Below the pieces are notes generated by a model. It saw nothing but the letters and a program-made list of their open reading frames with translations. It was not told the origin of the DNA and did no database searches. Source: CAYHPY01 sp964358485 (lineage in GTDB: Bacteria; Elusimicrobiota; Elusimicrobia; UBA1565; UBA9628). From it: DNA of 64,000 bases. This document shows positions 60,773 to 64,000 of this stretch, piece after piece. The translations under genes were made by a program, and so were the position numbers. The stretch is from positions 1 to 64,000 of the forward strand of contig CAYHPY010000002.1 of assembly GCA_964358485.1 (NCBI GenBank), read 5' to 3'. Position 1 is the first letter of the stretch; each line of letters begins with the position of its first letter.

Positions 60773-61801
60773 GTGGGCAGGGTATATTTTCGCAACGATT
60801 CCTGGTACATGGACTACGTTTTCGAGGGCAAACGCGTCCGGACAAAGGTTGGAGGGAGCAAGAAGGCCGCAGAGGACGCGCTTCGGGTGGTCGAGGGAGA
60901 GATCGTCCAGAAGAAGTACAGTCCCGCCCGCTTCTCCCATGGGCGCCCATTCGCGGAGGTCGCGGATAAATACTGGGAGATTCGCGGGAGCAAGCTGTCC
61001 CGGAGCTATAAGTACATGATCCGGGAGTTGCGGGTCCGCTTCGGCAAGAGGCCCATCGGGACGATATCTCCGGTGGACATCGAGCGGTTCTATAATGAAG
61101 TGGCCGAACGGGCGTCCAATTCGACGGCGAATCGCCACCTCGTTTTCCTGGGATCTATTTTCAATCGGGCCATCGAGTGGGGGGATTACCACGGCCGCAA
61201 CCCCTGCTCGTCAGTTAAAAAAAGACGCGAGCCGGAGGAGCGCACCCGCTTCCTGACCCAGGATGAAATGACGAGCCTTTTCCGGGAGTGCCATCCACGA
61301 CTCTATCCGGTCGTGGTTTGCGCGCTCACGACCGGGATGCGCAGCCAGGAGATTCTTGGTCTGCGGTGGGAGAACGTCAACCTGGAGCAGGGCCTCATCC
61401 GCGTCACGAAAACCAAGAATGGGAAGGCGCGGCATGTCCCAATCGGGAATCGGCTGGGAGGAGTCCTGGAAGCCCTGGGTCCGAAAGGGGAAGGCTCGGT
61501 CTTCAACCTCCCCTATATCATGCGGCGGCGGTACTTCGAGAAAGCCATGAAGGCGGCGGGAATCACGGAGTTCAGGTTTCACGACTTGAGGCACACCTTT
61601 GCCTCTTGGTATGTGATGCGAACGAACGACCTCGCGGCTCTCAGGGAGATATTGGGACATTGCTCTTTCAAGTTGACTCTCCGCTACGCCCACTTGAGCA
61701 AGGGCCACATGGCGTCGAATTTGGCGGCGTTCGAGTCGGCGATTCCAGGTGAGGGCGGTGTCATAATTCCGTCGGGCGGCCCTAAAATGGCACTGGCCTA
61801 A
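60773..61801 (+). CDS. int: Tyrosine site-specific integrase
   Basis: 342 aa. Arm-binding N-terminus (GRVYFRNDSWYMDYVFEGKRVRTKVGG), core-binding SAM-like domain (about 60-150), catalytic domain with Arg in ALTTGMRSQEILGL, Lys in TKTKNGKARHVP, HDLRHTFASW (H-x-x-R), GHCSFKLTLRYAH (His/Tyr nucleophile). All catalytic residues present. GTG at 60773 behind GGGAGGGG; an upstream in-frame start would run through xis. Its gene ends 80 nt before attR, as expected for the enzyme that inserted the island in tRNA-Thr. Confidence 0.95.
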   Translation: MGRVYFRNDSWYMDYVFEGKRVRTKVGGSKKAAEDALRVVEGEIVQKKYSPARFSHGRPFAEVADKYWEIRGSKLSRSYKYMIRELRVRFGKRPIGTISPVDIERFYNEVAERASNSTANRHLVFLGSIFNRAIEWGDYHGRNPCSSVKKRREPEERTRFLTQDEMTSLFRECHPRLYPVVVCALTTGMRSQEILGLRWENVNLEQGLIRVTKTKNGKARHVPIGNRLGGVLEALGPKGEGSVFNLPYIMRRRYFEKAMKAAGITEFRFHDLRHTFASWYVMRTNDLAALREILGHCSFKLTLRYAHLSKGHMASNLAAFESAIPGEGGVIIPSGGPKMALA

Positions 61802-61888
61802 TTCGGTGACATAGATACGGCGCAAGAAAGAGAGGTAATATATGCTGAAAGCCTTAACCTGGACGAACCTGGAGCAGTTGCTTTGTAA

Positions 61889-61922
61889 ACTGCCTACCTC
61901 GGTTCGATTCCGGGCGGGGGCT
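61889..61922 (+). pseudogene. 3' half of host tRNA-Thr(TGT) (attR)
   Basis: Preceded by the core TTTGTAA (61882-61888). ACTGC (anticodon 3' strand), T-arm CTCGG-TTCGATT-CCGGG, acceptor CGGGGGC and discriminator T. It pairs perfectly with the 5' half at 32940-32976. The segment left of the core is not a tRNA 5' half, so this copy cannot be expressed as a tRNA. Confidence 0.9.
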
Positions 61923-61930
61923 GATCCACA

Positions 61931-63835
61931 ATGTCCTCCAAAGCCCACGGCCGGCCCCACCCGCGCGAGCGGGAGCACCCGCACGAAAGCCCCCACCATC
62001 CCCATTGGCCCTTGTCCGCCCTGCTTTTTCTTTTCGTTTTCGCCTTGGGAGAGCTTTCCGTGCATTGGAACAGGACCTGGCTCCACATCCGGACCGGGGA
62101 GCGGATCGTCGCCGAGGGCGCCATGCCCGACATGGACCTTTTTTCCCACTCCATGGTCGGGCGTCCCTGGAGCACCGATTCCTGGCTGGCCGACGTGTTT
62201 TTTTACCGGCTTCACGCCGGGTTCGGCCCCGCCGGGCTGACCTTGGCCAAGGCTCTGTCGGTGGCGGCCGCCTTCACCCTCATGCTTCCCTTGAGCCACG
62301 GCCGCCCGTTGGTCGCGGCCGCCGTCCTGGCCTTCGGCGCCATGTCTTGCTGGCCCCATCTCGGGGAGGTCCCCGGGGTTTTTGATCTTCTCTTCGCCGC
62401 GCTTCTGATCCGCCTGCTGCGCCCGCGGCGGAAATTTTCCTGGACCTTGGGGGCCGCGCCCCTCATCGTGCTGGCCTGGGCCAACGTTCATGGCCCGACT
62501 TCGATCCTGGGGGTCTGGCTGGTGGCTCTGAAGGTCCTGAAAAGTTCGCTGAAGACCGACCACAAGGATCTGCTGAAATACGCCACGCTTCTGGTTCTGA
62601 CCGCCGCCGCCTGGAATATCAATCCCCATGGCTGGGAACTCCTGCCGAGATTCTTGGAGTCCGCCGGCGGCCGGGAGATCGGGGGGCCGGGCGGTCCCTG
62701 GATGGGTCCCTATTTCCTTTTCGCCGCCGCCGGGGCGGCGGCCTGCTGGGTCACCCTTCAGCAGGAGTTCTTCCTGAGCATCGGCGCGGCGACCTTCCTG
62801 GCCCTCGGTTTGTTGTTTCCGGGCCTTCGCGCGATCTCCCTTTTGGCCGCGTGCCCCGTTCTGGCCCTGGCCGTGGGCCATTTCCTGGCGCCGCGTACGG
62901 ACACTCCCTCCCGGGTGGCGTGGTTGGCCGCGGCGATGGGGAGCGCGTTGGCGGCTTATTGGTACGCGGTCTATCTGCCGCTGGGCCACGGCCGGGGCTA
63001 CGGCGCGGGTTGCCTTGAGGGCGCGATCCATTTCATCCAGGCCAACGGGCTCCGGGGAAAGCTTTTTAATGACCCCGAGACCGGCGACATGTTGATCGGC
63101 TGCGGCGACCGCGCCGTTTTCGTGGACACCCGGAGCGCCTTCTACGGCCCCGATTTCGTCAAGGACGCCCTGGAGTGGCCCCTGCGCTGGAAGGTTTTAG
63201 ACGGCGTGCATCGCTTCGATTACGCGGTGCTCGGAAACCGGCGGAGCGGCTACCCGGCGAAGGCGTTGGACGAGGACCCGGATTGGCGCCTGGCCTACGC
63301 CGACGACTCCGCGCTCATCTACGCCAAGCTCAGCGGGGCCAACGGCTGGCTTGTTCAAAGTGGCCCCCGGCGGATGCTGCGCCCCAACCAACTTTGGCCC
63401 TCGGGCATGGACGAGCTCCTGGCCGACGCTCGGAGCGTTCCGAAGGTTCTGGCGGAGTTGGACCGGTGGATCGTGCAGGTCCCGGATTCGGCCCAGGCTC
63501 TGTTGTGGAAGGCCTACGCCCTGGATCGGCTTAAGCTCGCGGAGAAAGCGGAACGGCTGCTGAACCTGGCCGAAAAAGGCGGCCGCGCGGAGCGGGATCC
63601 GGAGCTCGGGGCCCTCCGGGCCTTCATCCTGGAAAGCCGGGGGGAGATCGCCCGGGCCGAAGACGCTTACCGCGGAGCCATGCGGGGGGCTCGGGCCTAC
63701 CGGGATCGCCGCCTTGAGGCCGAGACCCTGCTGCGGCTGGCGGGCTTGAGGCGCGCTTCCCGCGACGACCGGGGCGCCCGCGAGTTCGAGGCGCGCGCCG
63801 AGGAATTGCGCGCCGCCCTGGCCCGGGAGCAATGA
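61931..63835 (+). CDS. Multi-pass membrane protein with C-terminal TPR-like tail
   Basis: 634 aa. His/Pro-rich cytosolic lead, then about ten hydrophobic helices (1-350: WPLSALLFLFVFALGELSVHW, AVLAFGAMSCWPHL and others) resembling DUF-type membrane proteins or O-antigen ligase-like glycosyltransferases, though no catalytic motif is certain. A periplasmic part (350-500) and a TPR-like end (530-634) follow. It begins 8 nt after the tRNA 3' half. No Shine-Dalgarno is clear. Before insertion it was probably read from the tRNA promoter. Confidence 0.7.
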   Translation: MSSKAHGRPHPREREHPHESPHHPHWPLSALLFLFVFALGELSVHWNRTWLHIRTGERIVAEGAMPDMDLFSHSMVGRPWSTDSWLADVFFYRLHAGFGPAGLTLAKALSVAAAFTLMLPLSHGRPLVAAAVLAFGAMSCWPHLGEVPGVFDLLFAALLIRLLRPRRKFSWTLGAAPLIVLAWANVHGPTSILGVWLVALKVLKSSLKTDHKDLLKYATLLVLTAAAWNINPHGWELLPRFLESAGGREIGGPGGPWMGPYFLFAAAGAAACWVTLQQEFFLSIGAATFLALGLLFPGLRAISLLAACPVLALAVGHFLAPRTDTPSRVAWLAAAMGSALAAYWYAVYLPLGHGRGYGAGCLEGAIHFIQANGLRGKLFNDPETGDMLIGCGDRAVFVDTRSAFYGPDFVKDALEWPLRWKVLDGVHRFDYAVLGNRRSGYPAKALDEDPDWRLAYADDSALIYAKLSGANGWLVQSGPRRMLRPNQLWPSGMDELLADARSVPKVLAELDRWIVQVPDSAQALLWKAYALDRLKLAEKAERLLNLAEKGGRAERDPELGALRAFILESRGEIARAEDAYRGAMRGARAYRDRRLEAETLLRLAGLRRASRDDRGAREFEARAEELRAALAREQ

Positions 63836-63849
63836 GATGGGCCAAAGCC

Positions 63850-63878
63850 TGGACAAATCCGGCGTCTCCTGTTATACT
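63850..63878 (+). promoter_or_regulatory. Promoter of the lipoprotein gene
   Basis: TGGACA (63850-63855), 17-nt spacer, TGT-TATACT (-10 at 63873-63878). The ATG is 18 nt on, so this mRNA has a short leader, unlike several other host promoters here. Confidence 0.75.
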
Positions 63879-63896
63879 CTGGCTGCGCCGAGTTTG

Positions 63897-64000
63897 ATGA
63901 GACATTTCATTCCTCGTTTCCTTTCGGCGGCGTTGGCGGCCGGCGCCTTGCTGGCCGGCGCGTGCAGCCCTCCGAAATACGCCTCCTATAAATCCCCGCA
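63897..64000 (+). CDS. Lipoprotein, 3' partial
   Basis: Visible start: MRHFIPRFLSAALAAGALLAGACSPPKYASYKSP. A lipobox LAGAC-S marks a type II signal peptide, so the mature protein is an outer- or inner-membrane lipoprotein. The remainder lies beyond the window; family unknown. Confidence 0.75.
   Translation, partial: MRHFIPRFLSAALAAGALLAGACSPPKYASYKSP

Larger units (their letters stand above)
32977..61888 (+). mobile_element. Integrative genomic island in tRNA-Thr(TGT)
   Basis: The two tRNA halves join to a complete 71-nt tRNA: acceptor GCCCCCG/CGGGGGC and anticodon stem GCAGT/ACTGC are perfectly paired only when the halves are combined. The shared 7-nt core TTTGTAA (32970-32976, 61882-61888) matches the anticodon loop, a classic tyrosine-integrase crossover, and 14 of 17 bases around it agree at both ends. 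The integrase gene ends 80 nt from the right end. Cargo: serine recombinases, type I restriction, TIR/SLATT genes, nucleases, exported toxin-like proteins. No phage structural or conjugation genes recognised. Confidence 0.9.

Noticed and set aside
32977..61888. Prophage
   Set aside because: No recognisable capsid, portal, terminase, tail or lysis genes in 28.9 kb; content is defence and exported proteins.

Overview
The window reads as a scaffold from the genome of an uncultivated, high-GC, Gram-negative bacterium. LpxA shows a lipid A outer membrane. A PorV/PorQ-like porin sits next to a giant surface protein with a C-terminal sorting domain, and TPR/Sel1 proteins, zinc ribbons and Ser/Thr kinases are abundant. 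This mix fits Elusimicrobiota or a related lineage; that is an inference from gene content, not a phylogeny. The scaffold has one N-gap (5017-5116) inside a repeat array.

Host part 1 (1-32939). A giant beta-helix/FN3-like surface protein overlaps its PorV-like partner by 4 nt. Then come a Ser/Thr kinase with TPRs, lpxA with a response regulator, small secreted and zinc-binding proteins, an M28 peptidase whose 3' end runs into a pure G/T tract, an AAA/DUF4143 ATPase behind a perfect inverted repeat, and an AbrB/RelE-type toxin-antitoxin pair. A seven-gene leftward operon follows (DUF4178-type proteins, zinc-ribbon membrane protein, 49-aa protein, DUF350, membrane aminopropyltransferase, Tat-exported flavoprotein). 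After it lie two zinc-ribbon/TPR proteins and a leftward udk - Sel1 - BacNav-type channel operon. Several host promoters place the -10 box about 6 nt before the start codon, so leaderless mRNAs look common.

Genomic island (about 32977-61888, 28.9 kb). The 5' half of a tRNA-Thr(TGT) lies at 32940-32976 and its 3' half at 61889-61922. Together they rebuild one perfect tRNA, so a tyrosine integrase (60773-61801, with an excisionase at 60507) inserted the island in the anticodon loop. The island carries a different, intact tRNA-Thr(TGT) at 38112-38182, a plausible replacement. Its cargo is: (a) an unknown gene plus two tandem large serine recombinases and a sigma-like factor; (b) a type I restriction-modification operon with an extra half-size S subunit and a YgjP-like metallopeptidase; (c) a tightly overlapping TIR-like / SLATT (DUF4231) membrane protein / TIR-like cassette, followed by a DUF4365 nuclease-like protein and a Ser/Thr kinase; (d) a NucS-like nuclease, a TM0106-type RecB/DEDD nuclease and a DnaA-domain-IV-like protein; (e) a block of exported proteins with a mini-RHS protein and a toxin/immunity-like pair. 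No capsid, portal or conjugation genes are recognisable, so it looks like a defence-loaded integrative element. Island genes mostly have clear Shine-Dalgarno sites and look lower in GC than the host.

Host part 2 (61923-64000). A multi-pass membrane/TPR protein starts 8 nt after the tRNA, then the beginning of a lipoprotein gene.

The best candidate for an undescribed system is the TIR-like / SLATT / TIR-like cassette: a Thoeris-like layout in which the usual ThsA is replaced by a four-helix membrane effector.
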